Of a DNA stretch of 64,000 nt, positions 35,900 to 45,548 are shown one piece after another. The stretch comes from Lachnospiraceae bacterium. Lineage in GTDB: Bacteria > Bacillota > Clostridia > Lachnospirales > Lachnospiraceae. The DNA lies in assembly GCA_017462755.1 (NCBI GenBank), contig JAFTQM010000025.1, positions 47,837-111,836 on the forward strand, read 5' to 3'. The notes below the pieces were generated by a model that saw only the letters and a program-made list of their open reading frames with translations, ran no database searches and had not been told where the DNA came from. A program made the position numbers and the translations under genes. Numbering within the stretch: position 1 is the stretch's first letter; the number at the start of each line of letters is the position of its first letter.

Positions 35900-36565
35900 T
35901 TATCCTGTCACTCTTCCATTATCAATCCGCAGCACTCGCCCCGCACGTTCTGCTATCGCAGCGTCATGAGTAATCATAATCAAGGTACTTCCCGCTTCTT
36001 TTACAGCCTGAATGAATAAATTTAAAACCTCTTCCGCCGACTCCTTATCCAAATTTCCCGTCGGTTCATCCGCCAAAATCAACTTCGGCTGCATAAGTAA
36101 TGCCCTTGCAATCGCCACTCTCTGCTTCTGTCCGCCGGACAACTCTGCCGGAAAATGATGCAACCGATCTTTTATCTGCAATCGCTCTGCCAATGCCTCC
36201 ACATATTCCTTCTCCGGCTTTTGCTTGTCCAAAAGCACCGGCGTAATAATATTCTCATACGCACTCATAATCGGAATCAATTGAAAATCCTGAAATACCT
36301 GTCCTATCTCCTGCCTGCGAATACGCGCCAGCTCCTCCGCCGGAAGCGAATACATATCCTTTCCATCGAACCATACATTACCATCCGTAGGCTTATCCAA
36401 TGCTCCAAGCAAATGCAACAGCGTACTCTTTCCCGAGCCGCTTGGTCCCATAATTGCTACAAATTCTCCCTGTTCTATGCGTATATTGCAATCTGTCAAC
36501 GCATTTACCGTATGTTTTCCCTGCTGATATACCTTGGTTAAATTTTTTGTTCTAAGTAATTCCAT
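35900..36565 (-). CDS. ABC transporter ATP-binding protein
   Basis: A 221-residue ATPase of the MacB/LolD type: Walker A IMGPSGSGKSTLLHLLG, Q-loop VFQDFQLIP, signature ELSGGQKQRVAIARAL, Walker B LILADEPTGNLDKE, switch His ITHDAAIAERAG. GGAG precedes the ATG. It is divergent from the FtsX-type permease at 36716, its presumed partner. ATPase and permease genes of one exporter usually lie in one operon, so this arrangement is unusual. Confidence 0.92.
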   Translation of the reverse strand: MELLRTKNLTKVYQQGKHTVNALTDCNIRIEQGEFVAIMGPSGSGKSTLLHLLGALDKPTDGNVWFDGKDMYSLPAEELARIRRQEIGQVFQDFQLIPIMSAYENIITPVLLDKQKPEKEYVEALAERLQIKDRLHHFPAELSGGQKQRVAIARALLMQPKLILADEPTGNLDKESAEEVLNLFIQAVKEAGSTLIMITHDAAIAERAGRVLRIDNGRVTG

Positions 36566-36585
36566 TGTGGTCTCCTCTTATTTCT

Positions 36586-36602
36586 GCTAAACCTAGTTTA
36601 GC
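36586..36602. promoter_or_regulatory. Palindrome between divergent ABC genes
   Basis: GCTAAAC-CTA-GTTTAGC, 7-bp perfect arms, in the 150-base divergent region near the expected transcript start of the ATPase gene; a candidate operator. Confidence 0.45.
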
Positions 36603-36652
36603 ATATAATCCAAAATTAAAAAAGCATTTTTATTCTAAAATAATATTTTTAT

Positions 36653-36680
36653 TTGCATATTAAATAAACATTGTTATAAT
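36653..36680 (+). promoter_or_regulatory. Promoter of the FtsX-type permease gene
   Basis: TTGCAT, 16 bases, TATAAT, 35 bases before the ATG. Confidence 0.55.
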
Positions 36681-36715
36681 AGAAACGGAAGAACTTACGG
36701 AGGACTCACATCATC

Positions 36716-38722
36716 ATGATTAAAATTTATTTATGGCGCAGTTTACAAAAACGCTGGAAAAAATATATATTAATGTTAATTACTATGATACTTTCCTTTA
36801 CTACTATCGTCTACAGCGGTATTCTAGCTTTTGGTACTCTGACCAATGCTCAAACACAAAGCGAATTACATTATCAACATAAGGATACTGCTTCTGACCG
36901 ATATTTTTCTGTTCTCGGTATGAATGAGACACAATATCAAACATTAGTACAACAATCTCCTACCGACAACTACTTCACCACATACAGCATCGCCATGTAC
37001 CATAGCGACACCTATGCCAATCCGGAACATCTGATTGCCGCAACCGCAGAAATCGCTCCTTTCTTCGGCTTAACATCGGAAGAACTTCCGTCCAAAAACG
37101 AAGTATATCTATGCGACAACTATAATCATGAATATTCCTATGCTCCTTTAGGAAGCTACCCGGATTTTTCTGTCCTATTTTCAACAGATGTACATATTAA
37201 CTCATTAAAAGCAACCAAAAATCTTCCTCATGTTATGGCGAGTCTGATTCATGCTACAACCCTTCAGGAATTGGTCGATACTTACCACATCCCGGTATAC
37301 TATTCCGTTTTTTATCCCACCTCGGATAGTGAATTAGCGGAACAAATCTATGCCATTGAAGTAAATCCTTGTTTTTACGCGGATATGTCCGCTGCTTATT
37401 CTTTTTATGATGCCACTTCCGTAAGAGGTACTTCTGCCGATGAGGTTACAGAAATGTTTATGGTGAAAGTCCGCATTATTTTAAAATTTGTTTTAGCATT
37501 TTGCTTTCTTGTCGGCGGCGGTACTATCTTTATGAATTTTCGCCTACTGGCACGCGAAATCAAGGACGATGCAAGAATCCTGCTGTCCCTCGGTATACCA
37601 AGAAATTTTCTATTATTAATAGGCTGTCTTCCCTCCGGCATCCTATTGCTGATTTCTTTCCCTATCGGCATTGTTTTGGGGCACTTTTTTGTTACTTTTG
37701 TTAAAAAGCCGTTTTTGGCATACTTTTCTAATGCATCGTTTTACCTGAGTGGATATACCATTCTTTTTATGCTCGTACTGGCAGTTCTATTGCTCGTCGT
37801 TGGTGTGTTTCCAACAATGTACCGGATTGCACACAAGCTACCGCTACAATTACTCGCAGACACCAACGAACAGACCGAATATGAAATATTGGAGTCCAAA
37901 AGTGCCTCACGGCTGTACCGTCATCCTTCCTTTTGGCTTGCATGTCTTCATACCATACGCCGAAAATGGTCTTTGGCTTTACCGAATCTATTACAGTTAA
38001 TCAGCCTTTGCGCCATTGCCTTTTTGTTGGTTATGCCAAACTATTATATATTAAGTGCAGAAGCCTTACCGGAGGAAGATTTTCTCGTTCGTCTGGTTTC
38101 TTTAAAAACAGATGACGGTATCTCGCCATTTCTTACGGAGCAGGATTTGCAAGCCCTCACCGGAGTCGATACTGTCGTTGACCGCGGAGACGGTACTTAT
38201 CTCATAACCAGCCAAAAAGGACAATTTGAAAACGTCCGGAACGAAATAAGTCAGTTCCCTTATCAGATTGAGATGGTCCAGGACTACACGATAAAACGTA
38301 CCACAATAAACGACTACCTGAATATCAATAGAATCATTTATGTTTTTAATGCAGTATTGTTTTTGGTTCTTGAAATACTGCAGCGCTTTATCGTTTCCGA
38401 GTACCATATCTGGAATAACGAAAAAGAGTACCATATTCTTCATCAGCTTGGCGCAACCTCAAAAAGCCTTCGCAATATGCATTGCTATGAGGTCATCATG
38501 CAATATGGAATCATTGCCGGTTTAGCAATCATTATTTCTCCTCTCGCGGCTTATTTTATTTTGTACCGTGGACTTGGTGAAAGCTCGCTTGGTATTCGCT
38601 ACGACTTGTATGGCTTTACCTACGAATGGCACTGGCTTTTTATCGTGCTGATTGTCGGCTTCGCCCTTGCACTTGCCGCCAGATTGTGCGCTTATCATAA
38701 ATATTTGAAAACATCAAAATGA
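36716..38722 (+). CDS. FtsX-family ABC transporter permease
   Basis: A 668-residue membrane protein. A first helix (YILMLITMILSFTTIVYSGI) leads to an extracellular domain (about 45-245), then three helices (FVLAFCFLVGGGTIFMNFRL, SGILLLISFPIGIVLGHFF, ILFMLVLAVLLLVVGVFPTM). A second half has a helix at about 425, a short extracellular stretch, and three more helices. ILLSLGIPRNFL and HILHQLGATSKSLR are coupling segments for the ATPase. GGAGG lies about 12 bases before the ATG. Substrate unknown. Its partner ATPase is probably the divergent gene at 35900. Confidence 0.85.
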   Translation: MIKIYLWRSLQKRWKKYILMLITMILSFTTIVYSGILAFGTLTNAQTQSELHYQHKDTASDRYFSVLGMNETQYQTLVQQSPTDNYFTTYSIAMYHSDTYANPEHLIAATAEIAPFFGLTSEELPSKNEVYLCDNYNHEYSYAPLGSYPDFSVLFSTDVHINSLKATKNLPHVMASLIHATTLQELVDTYHIPVYYSVFYPTSDSELAEQIYAIEVNPCFYADMSAAYSFYDATSVRGTSADEVTEMFMVKVRIILKFVLAFCFLVGGGTIFMNFRLLAREIKDDARILLSLGIPRNFLLLIGCLPSGILLLISFPIGIVLGHFFVTFVKKPFLAYFSNASFYLSGYTILFMLVLAVLLLVVGVFPTMYRIAHKLPLQLLADTNEQTEYEILESKSASRLYRHPSFWLACLHTIRRKWSLALPNLLQLISLCAIAFLLVMPNYYILSAEALPEEDFLVRLVSLKTDDGISPFLTEQDLQALTGVDTVVDRGDGTYLITSQKGQFENVRNEISQFPYQIEMVQDYTIKRTTINDYLNINRIIYVFNAVLFLVLEILQRFIVSEYHIWNNEKEYHILHQLGATSKSLRNMHCYEVIMQYGIIAGLAIIISPLAAYFILYRGLGESSLGIRYDLYGFTYEWHWLFIVLIVGFALALAARLCAYHKYLKTSK

Positions 38723-38774
38723 TGTAGGATTGAACAAGCCGGTATGACCGAGGACGTATTCATGAAAAAAATGA

Positions 38775-38802
38775 AGGAAGCAGGCTATTAAGCCCGCTTC
38801 CT
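38775..38802 (+). terminator. Terminator downstream of the FtsX-type permease
   Basis: Stem AGGAAGCAGGCT/AGCCCGCTTCCT with one A-C mismatch, 4-base loop and TTTTATTTTT tail. Confidence 0.85.
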
Positions 38803-38852
38803 TTTATTTTTCCATTCTATTATTTTAATAGAATAATTCAAACTCTTTTTAT

Positions 38853-41303
38853 TTACAGCTCTACCTTTACCTTCTCAAGCTTCCAGATATCCTGTACATA
38901 CTCTTCAATCGTACGGTCGGAGGTAAACTTACCGCTCTTTGCTACATTGAGAATTGCGGAACGTGCCCAGTTCTTCTCATCACGGTATGCAGCCTCTACG
39001 CGCTCCTGTGCCTCTGCATAGGAACGGAAATCCTTCAAGATAAAATACTGGTCTGCTCTTTCATAGCCATTGCTGTCTAAGAGCGAATTGTACAGCTCGC
39101 GGAACAAATCCGGATCCTGCGGAGAATAGTATCCGTTGATTAACTGAGTCAATACATTGCGGATTTCAAGATCCGTATTGTAAATCTCTCTTGGATTGTA
39201 GCCGCCATTTTTCTCAAAATCAATTACCTCATCGGAAGAAAGACCGAAGATAAATGCATTCTCCTTGCCTACTTCTTCTACGATTTCTACGTTCGCACCA
39301 TCCATTGTACCAAGCGTCAACGCACCGTTCAGCATGAACTTCATGTTACCGGTACCACTTGCCTCCTTGCTGGCAGTGGAAATCTGCTCGGATACGTCTG
39401 CTGCAGCAAAAATCAGCTCTGCATTGGATACGCGATAGTTCTCGATAAATACCACCTTAATCTTGCCCTCGATGGTCTTATCGTTATTGATAACGTCTGC
39501 TACGCTGTTAATTAACTTAATAACAGCTTTTGCACGGCGATAGCCTGCGGAAGCCTTCGCACCAAAGATAAAGGTTCTTGGATAGAACTCCTTCTCCGGA
39601 TGCATCTTGATATCATTGTACAGATACATTACATGCAGAATGTTCAGTAACTGACGCTTATACTCATGCAATCTCTTTACCTGCACATCAAAGATGGAAC
39701 GAGGATCTACCTCTACTCCATTATGCTCCTTGATATAAGCAGCCAAACGCACCTTGTTCTGATACTTAATATGCATAAACTCCTTCTGGCACTTCTCATC
39801 ATCTGCATAAATTGCAAGATTGTTCAGATGCGGCAGATTGGTAATCCAGTCGGAACCAATCTTGTCAGTTACCCACTGAGCCAACAATGGATTGCCGTGC
39901 AGTAAGAAACGTCTCTGGGTAATACCATTGGTCTTGTTGTTAAACTTCTCCGGCCACAGCTCATAGAAATCATGCAGCTGCTCGTTCTTTAAAATCTCCG
40001 TATGCAGTCTTGCTACACCGTTTACCGAGAAGCTTGCTACAATTGCCAGATGAGCCATCTTTACCTGTCCGTCATAAACGATTGCCATCTTCTCAATCTT
40101 ACGGTAATCATTCGGATATTTCTCCTGAATCAGAAGAATAAAACGACGGTTAATCTCCTCTACAATCTGATAGATACGAGGAAGCAGTCTGGAGAACAGC
40201 TCTAACGGCCACTTTTCCAGTGCCTCGGACATAATGGTGTGGTTTGTATATGCACAGCTCTTCTTGGTTACTTCCCATGCCTCATCCCAAGTCAGATAGT
40301 AATCATCCATCAGGATACGCATTAATTCCGCTACGGTTACGGTCGGATGGGTATCGTTTAACTGGAAGCAAACCTTTTCATGCAGCTTCTTGACATCATC
40401 GTGATTCTCCATATACTTGGATACTGCACGCTGGATACTTGCAGATACGAAGAAATACTGCTGCTTCAGACGAAGCTCCTTACCTGCATAGTGATTGTCG
40501 TTCGGATAAAGTACCTCACAAATCGTTCTTGCCAGATTCTCCTGCTCTACTGCCTTCTGATAATCACCCTTATCAAAGGAATCCAAATTGAACGTATTAA
40601 TAGCCTCTGCATCCCAGATACGAAGGGTATTTACTACATTGTTGCCATAACCAAGTACCGGCAAATCATAAGGGATTGCACGAACGGACTGATAGTTTTC
40701 CTGAATAAAACGCTCTCTGCCGTTTTCATCACGCATCATGCGTACATAGCCACCGAACTTAACCTCGGCTGCATACTCCTGACGCTTCATTTCGAATGGA
40801 TTACCATCCTTCAACCAGTTATCCGGTACCTCTACCTGAAAACCATTCTCAATCTTCTGCTCGAACATACCATACTTATAGCGGATACCGCAGCCATATG
40901 CCGGATAACCGAGGGTAGACAGAGAATCCAAGAAACAGGCAGCCAGACGACCCAGACCACCGTTACCCAGAGCCGCATCCGGCTCCTGATCCTCGATGAC
41001 GTTCAAATCCAGACCAAGCTCATTCAATGCCTCTCTGATTTCCTTATCCGCACACAGGTTGATAATATTGTTACCCAATGCACGACCCATCAAGAATTCC
41101 ATGGACAGATAGTATACTGTCTTTACATCCTGCTCCTCATACTGCTTATGAGTTGCAATCCACTGGTCTACAATATAATCCTTTACTGCATATGCTACTG
41201 CCTGAAAAATCTGCTGCTTGCTTGCCTCCTCAATCTCCTTACGGAATAAGGTCTTTAAGTTTGAGGTGACATTCTTTTTGAATTCTTCTTTATTGATATT
41301 CAT
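38853..41303 (-). CDS. glgP: Glycogen/starch (alpha-glucan) phosphorylase
   Basis: An 816-residue cytoplasmic phosphorylase that releases glucose-1-phosphate from glycogen or maltodextrins using pyridoxal phosphate. Seen are YYLSMEFLMGRALGNNIINL, EPDAALGNGGLGRLAACFLD, KNEQLHDFYELWPEKFNNKT, GITQRRFL, VKRLHEYKRQLLNILH, and the cofactor site EASGTGNMKFMLNGALTLGT, where the Lys binds PLP. Length matches the GT35 family. GGGAGG precedes the ATG. It lies just downstream of ileS in the same direction; a -10-like TATAAT overlaps the ileS stop, so it may have its own promoter. Confidence 0.96.
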   Translation of the reverse strand: MNINKEEFKKNVTSNLKTLFRKEIEEASKQQIFQAVAYAVKDYIVDQWIATHKQYEEQDVKTVYYLSMEFLMGRALGNNIINLCADKEIREALNELGLDLNVIEDQEPDAALGNGGLGRLAACFLDSLSTLGYPAYGCGIRYKYGMFEQKIENGFQVEVPDNWLKDGNPFEMKRQEYAAEVKFGGYVRMMRDENGRERFIQENYQSVRAIPYDLPVLGYGNNVVNTLRIWDAEAINTFNLDSFDKGDYQKAVEQENLARTICEVLYPNDNHYAGKELRLKQQYFFVSASIQRAVSKYMENHDDVKKLHEKVCFQLNDTHPTVTVAELMRILMDDYYLTWDEAWEVTKKSCAYTNHTIMSEALEKWPLELFSRLLPRIYQIVEEINRRFILLIQEKYPNDYRKIEKMAIVYDGQVKMAHLAIVASFSVNGVARLHTEILKNEQLHDFYELWPEKFNNKTNGITQRRFLLHGNPLLAQWVTDKIGSDWITNLPHLNNLAIYADDEKCQKEFMHIKYQNKVRLAAYIKEHNGVEVDPRSIFDVQVKRLHEYKRQLLNILHVMYLYNDIKMHPEKEFYPRTFIFGAKASAGYRRAKAVIKLINSVADVINNDKTIEGKIKVVFIENYRVSNAELIFAAADVSEQISTASKEASGTGNMKFMLNGALTLGTMDGANVEIVEEVGKENAFIFGLSSDEVIDFEKNGGYNPREIYNTDLEIRNVLTQLINGYYSPQDPDLFRELYNSLLDSNGYERADQYFILKDFRSYAEAQERVEAAYRDEKNWARSAILNVAKSGKFTSDRTIEEYVQDIWKLEKVKVEL

Positions 41304-41353
41304 AACATTCCTCCCATTTCTCTCGTGTTCTTTATATCATATGATAGTTCATA

Positions 41354-44300
41354 TTATACCCGTTCCACACCAAGTGTAACATCTTTTCCGTTCAAATTCC
41401 AGTCTTTTGTAAAACCTTCTGCTTTGCCCAGTACGATTTCGTCCGCAAGCACAACCTGCTTAATCTCTGCCTCATTCTTCTTTAAGATGGCTTCAATCTC
41501 TGCGCTGCCGGTCTCATAGACCTTGATATGATCCATAACCTCAAAGCCTGCATCCTTACGCATCGTCTGAATCTTACTGATGATTTCGCGCACATAGCCC
41601 TCTTCAATCAGCTCTTCCGTCAGATTGGTATCCAATACAACGGTCATACCCTTGTCTGCGTTGGTTACATAGCCTTCCTTCTGAGCGGTCTCGATGAGCA
41701 AATCTTCGTTTGCCAGCTCCTCTGCCACGCCCTCTACGGTCACAGTCAGAGTGCCCTTTGCATTCAGCTCATCCATCGCTGCATTGCCGTCAAGCTCGCT
41801 AAGCACAGCCTTTAATGCATTCAGACGGCTGCCGAAGCGACGACCTAATGTCTTTAACTGTGGCTTGAAGGTGTAGTCCGTAAAGGAACGTACATCCGAT
41901 GTGAAGAGAACCTCCTTCACATTCAGCTCATCTGCAATGATTTCTTTATAGAATTCCGACATGCCCTCTGCCGTATTTCCGGCTGCATCCGTATAGGTCA
42001 AATCAGACTTCACATACATATGTGCCAATGGCTGTCTCTGCTTTGTGTTTGCAGTATTACGGCAAGCACGACCCAGAACTACGATATCAAGCACTGCTTC
42101 CATATCCTTTTCGAGTTCAGCATCAATCCATGCTTCCTTTACTTCAGGGAAGTCACACAGATGGATACTTTCCGGAGCGCTCTTATCAATGCTGCATACC
42201 AGATTGCGATAAATATCCTCGGTCATGAACGGAATCATCGGTGCTGCTGCCTTGCTGATGGTTACCAGAGCGGTATACAGAGTCATATAAGCGTTAATCT
42301 TATCCTGCTCCATACCCTTTGCCCAGAAACGTTCTCTGCCGCGGCGTACATACCAGTTACTCATCTCATCCACAAAATCCTGCAATGCTCTTGCAGTCTC
42401 CGGAATACGGTAATTTGCCAGATTCTCATCCACTGCCTTTACCGTAGAATTCAGACGGGACAATAACCACTTATCCATAACCGGAAGCTTGTCGTAATCC
42501 AGTGTATATTTTGTTGCATCAAACTTATCAATATTTGCGTACAGTACAAAGAATGCGTAGGTATTCCACAGCGTACCCATGAATTTACGCTGACCCTCCT
42601 GCACTGCCTTGCCGTGGAAACGGTTTGGAAGCCACGGAGCGGAATTGATGTAGAAGTACCAACGGATTGCATCAGCACCGTAAGTCTCCAATGCATCAAA
42701 CGGATCTACCGCGTTACCCTTACTCTTACTCATCTTCTGACCATTCTCATCCTGTACATGACCAAGTACCACAACGTTCTTGTATGGTGCTTTGTTAAAT
42801 AACAGCGTAGAGATTGCCATCAAAGAGTGGAACCAGCCTCTGGTCTGGTCTACTGCCTCAGAGATAAACTCTGCCGGGAACTGCTGCTCGAACAGCTCCT
42901 TATTCTCAAATGGGTAATGATGCTGTGCAAATGGCATCGCACCGGAGTCAAACCAGCAATCCAGTACCTCCGGTACACGCTGCATCTTCTTGCCACACTC
43001 CGGACAATTTAACTGAATCTCATCAATATACGGACGGTGGAACTCGACAGTCTTTGCTTTCTCGTCGCCACTCATCTTGTACAGCTCTTCTCTGCTGCCT
43101 ACGCAATGTCTGCAGCCACACTCACACTCCCAGATATTGAGCGGAGTACCCCAGTAACGATTACGGGAAATTGCCCAATCCTGAATGTTCTCTAACCAGT
43201 TACCGAAACGACCCTTACCGATGGATTCCGGAATCCAGTTTACGGTATTGTTGTTGCGAATCAAGTCGTCTCTTACCTCAGTCTCCTTGATGTACCAAGA
43301 CTCTCTTGCATAATAAATCAGTGGTGTATCACATCTCCAGCAATGCGGATAACTGTGCTCAAACTTCGGAGCCTCATACAGCAGTCCCTTCTTGTCCAAA
43401 TCGGTCAGAACCATCGGGTCTGCGTCCTTTACGAATACACCTGCGTAGGCGGTCTCAGCGGTCATCTCACCGTTGCCGTCTACCAGCTGTACGAATGGCA
43501 GGTCATAGTTGCGTCCTACCTTCGCATCGTCCTCACCGAATGCCGGTGCAATATGAACAACGCCGGTACCGTCGGTCAGTGTTACATAGCTGTCACAGGT
43601 TACAAAATGTGCCTTCTTGTTCTGCTTTGCAATCGTTTCGTTTGCAAAATCAAACAATGGCTCATATTCCTTATACTCTAAATCCTTACCGGTGTAACGC
43701 TCTAATACTTCATAAGCAGCCTTTGCTTCGATTCCCTTCTCCTCATCTGCTTTTACTGCCAGCTTGCCGAGTACGGTATCGCAAAGTGCCTCTGCCATGT
43801 AATAGGTATAACCATCAGCTGCCTTTACCTTCACATAGCTCTCTACCGGATTCACACAAAGTGCCACGTTCGATGGCAATGTCCAAGGAGTCGTCGTCCA
43901 TGCCAAAATATACGCATCTTCACCCTTTACCTTAAAGCGTGCGATTGCAGAACGTTCCTTGACATCCTTATAGCCCTGCGCAACCTCTGCGGAAGAAAGC
44001 GGAGTTCCGCAACGTGGACAATAAGGTACAATCTTAAAGCCCTTGTAAAGGAGTCCCTTGTCCCAAATCTGGCGCAATGCCCACCATTCGGACTCGATGT
44101 AATCATCATGATAGGTAACGTATGGCTCATCCATATCTGCCCAGAAACCAACGGTACCGGAGAAATCCTCCCACATACCCTTGTACTTCCAAACACTTTC
44201 CTTACATTTCGTGATAAATGGCTCCAAACCGTATGCTTCAATCTGGTCCTTTCCGTTGATGCCGAGCAGCTTCTCTACTTCGATTTCTACCGGAAGTCCG

Positions 44301-44563
44301 TGCGTATCCCAGCCTGCCTTTCTCGGAACCATACAGCCCTTCATCGTCTGATATCTCGGAATCATATCCTTGATAACACGGGTCAATACATGACCGATGT
44401 GCGGCTTACCGTTTGCAGTAGGCGGTCCGTCATAAAAGGTGTAGGTCGGTCCCTGCTTTCTGGTATCCATACTCTTTCTAAAAATCTGATTTTCATTCCA
44501 GAATTTTAAGACAGCTTTTTCTCTGTCCACAAAATTCATATCGGTTGATACTTTATCGTACAT
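41354..44563 (-). CDS. ileS: Isoleucyl-tRNA synthetase
   Basis: A 1069-residue class I synthetase that charges tRNA-Ile. The HIGH motif appears as GKPHIGHVLTRVIKDMI, the editing domain has WTTTPWTLPSNVAL, GWDTHGLPVEIEVEK is typical IleRS, and KMSKSKGNAVDP is the KMSKS loop. Zinc-type cysteines occur in YCPRCGTPLS and the C-rich ECECGCRHCV insert. Length and motifs suggest the longer eukaryote-like IleRS type, often less sensitive to mupirocin (inference). ATG 44563 has GGAGG five bases upstream. It follows a NUDIX gene, and both are controlled by a T-box. Confidence 0.96.
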   Translation of the reverse strand: MYDKVSTDMNFVDREKAVLKFWNENQIFRKSMDTRKQGPTYTFYDGPPTANGKPHIGHVLTRVIKDMIPRYQTMKGCMVPRKAGWDTHGLPVEIEVEKLLGINGKDQIEAYGLEPFITKCKESVWKYKGMWEDFSGTVGFWADMDEPYVTYHDDYIESEWWALRQIWDKGLLYKGFKIVPYCPRCGTPLSSAEVAQGYKDVKERSAIARFKVKGEDAYILAWTTTPWTLPSNVALCVNPVESYVKVKAADGYTYYMAEALCDTVLGKLAVKADEEKGIEAKAAYEVLERYTGKDLEYKEYEPLFDFANETIAKQNKKAHFVTCDSYVTLTDGTGVVHIAPAFGEDDAKVGRNYDLPFVQLVDGNGEMTAETAYAGVFVKDADPMVLTDLDKKGLLYEAPKFEHSYPHCWRCDTPLIYYARESWYIKETEVRDDLIRNNNTVNWIPESIGKGRFGNWLENIQDWAISRNRYWGTPLNIWECECGCRHCVGSREELYKMSGDEKAKTVEFHRPYIDEIQLNCPECGKKMQRVPEVLDCWFDSGAMPFAQHHYPFENKELFEQQFPAEFISEAVDQTRGWFHSLMAISTLLFNKAPYKNVVVLGHVQDENGQKMSKSKGNAVDPFDALETYGADAIRWYFYINSAPWLPNRFHGKAVQEGQRKFMGTLWNTYAFFVLYANIDKFDATKYTLDYDKLPVMDKWLLSRLNSTVKAVDENLANYRIPETARALQDFVDEMSNWYVRRGRERFWAKGMEQDKINAYMTLYTALVTISKAAAPMIPFMTEDIYRNLVCSIDKSAPESIHLCDFPEVKEAWIDAELEKDMEAVLDIVVLGRACRNTANTKQRQPLAHMYVKSDLTYTDAAGNTAEGMSEFYKEIIADELNVKEVLFTSDVRSFTDYTFKPQLKTLGRRFGSRLNALKAVLSELDGNAAMDELNAKGTLTVTVEGVAEELANEDLLIETAQKEGYVTNADKGMTVVLDTNLTEELIEEGYVREIISKIQTMRKDAGFEVMDHIKVYETGSAEIEAILKKNEAEIKQVVLADEIVLGKAEGFTKDWNLNGKDVTLGVERV

Positions 44564-44596
44564 ATATTCCTCCATCCTGCCGTAATTACGGCTGTT

Positions 44597-45106
44597 TTAT
44601 TTTACTTGTTGCTGGGTACCGGTAATATAATCCAGTAACCAATCTAAATAACGGTAATAGTGGAAGCTTCCTTCTCTCGCCATCGTCCGCAGCTCTGCAA
44701 CACTGACCCACTTCGCATCGGAAACCTCCTCCTGCTGCAACACCAGCTCCTGCTCCGTCACATCCGTATGTACCAGCCATATGGTATTATAGCTGTCAAT
44801 TCGCTTGAATGCGGCCACCATTTCCGCATTTTCCTTTGTGGCAACTAATCCAAGCTCTTCCTTTAGCTCCCTCTGGCAAGCATCCCAAGGCTCCTCGCCC
44901 TGTATTGCGCTTCCGCCGGTCGCCGCCCAGATGCCCGGCATCAGCTTCAAATCCGGATTTCGCTTCTGAATCAGTATCTGCCCTTCCGAATTTACCGGAA
45001 AGATTGCTACAACCAGATGATAATCTCCCGGCGCAAGCGGATTGCCCCGCTCATGGATTTTGCCTGTTTTTTGGAAGCAATGATCATACACATCCCAAAG
45101 TTCCAT
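44597..45106 (-). CDS. NUDIX hydrolase, IPP-isomerase-like subgroup
   Basis: A 169-residue NUDIX enzyme. It starts MELWDVYDHCFQKTGKIHER and has the Nudix box GSAIQGEEPWDACQRELKEE-LG (G x5 E x7 REUxEExGU pattern). The N-terminal WDVYD...G pattern places it with the large IDI-like NUDIX group of Firmicutes, whose substrates are mostly unknown. ATG 45106 follows GGAG by six bases. It is the first gene after the T-box leader and lies 33 bases before ileS. Its expression should therefore follow isoleucine-tRNA charging. Confidence 0.9.
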   Translation of the reverse strand: MELWDVYDHCFQKTGKIHERGNPLAPGDYHLVVAIFPVNSEGQILIQKRNPDLKLMPGIWAATGGSAIQGEEPWDACQRELKEELGLVATKENAEMVAAFKRIDSYNTIWLVHTDVTEQELVLQQEEVSDAKWVSVAELRTMAREGSFHYYRYLDWLLDYITGTQQQVK

Positions 45107-45142
45107 CCGTGTCTCCTTTCTGTAAATGAAACATAAGAACAA

Positions 45143-45210
45143 AGAGTTTGCAAAGCAAACTCTCGCGCTGACGCGCGGTCACAAAGTGACATCTACTGCT
45201 CGCGCGTCAT
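45143..45210. repeat. Compound hairpin element between T-box and the NUDIX gene
   Basis: Two adjacent structures: GAGTTTGC/GCAAACTC with a 3-base loop (45144-45162), and TGACGCGCG/CGCGCGTCA (45169-45209) enclosing an inner GTCAC/GTGAC hairpin. The sequence is GC-rich and simple and looks like a dispersed repeat. It lies in the transcribed leader and could itself attenuate. Confidence 0.6.
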
Positions 45211-45470
45211 ACAAAAAATGCCCCTATCCAAACAGGATAAGGGCTTATGCGTCTTATTTGACCACCTATTTTTCATGTACTCCGCAGAACCACTGCTTTT
45301 ATACATTATCCATGTAACGGGGGATACCGGCATGACTTACTGAATGTTCAGCCACACAGCTCAGAAGTGATTTTCCGTATCAGCTACTCCTGCCGGCTTC
45401 CACCTGCCCCGGCTCGCTGTGTGCTTTCCCTGACACGTACTGTCTTCGTCAACGCTTTTTTCTTATTAAT
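45205..45470 (-). promoter_or_regulatory. T-box riboswitch, probably isoleucine-specific
   Basis: On the minus strand the leader shows stem I with an AGTA loop-E motif (CAGTACGTG near 45435), a GGCTGAACATTCAGTAAGTC specifier region (ATT at 45343-45345), the conserved CCGTTA (45315-45320) and AGGTGGT (45261-45267), whose TGGT can pair with the tRNA ACCA end. It finishes in a terminator. ATT as specifier fits ileS, two genes downstream. The exact specifier register is inferred. Confidence 0.85.
45213..45244 (-). terminator. T-box terminator
   Basis: GCCCTTATCC/GGATAGGGGC stem with a 5-base loop and six T residues on the minus strand; it competes with the antiterminator containing AGGTGGT. Confidence 0.85.
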
Positions 45471-45476
45471 AGATGT

Positions 45477-45505
45477 ATCATAGTATAAATTGCGGGTTTT
45501 GTCAA
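45477..45505 (-). promoter_or_regulatory. Promoter of the T-box/NUDIX/ileS operon
   Basis: Minus strand TTGACA, 17 bases, TATGAT, placing the transcript start near 45470. Confidence 0.7.
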
Positions 45506-45548
45506 GTTTGTGGGGAAGAAAAATATCGTGGGGGGAAGAAATTCTATT

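Noticed and set aside
40380-41249. Long plus-strand frame opposite glgP.
   Set aside because: A shadow of a well-conserved gene, with no recognisable protein features.
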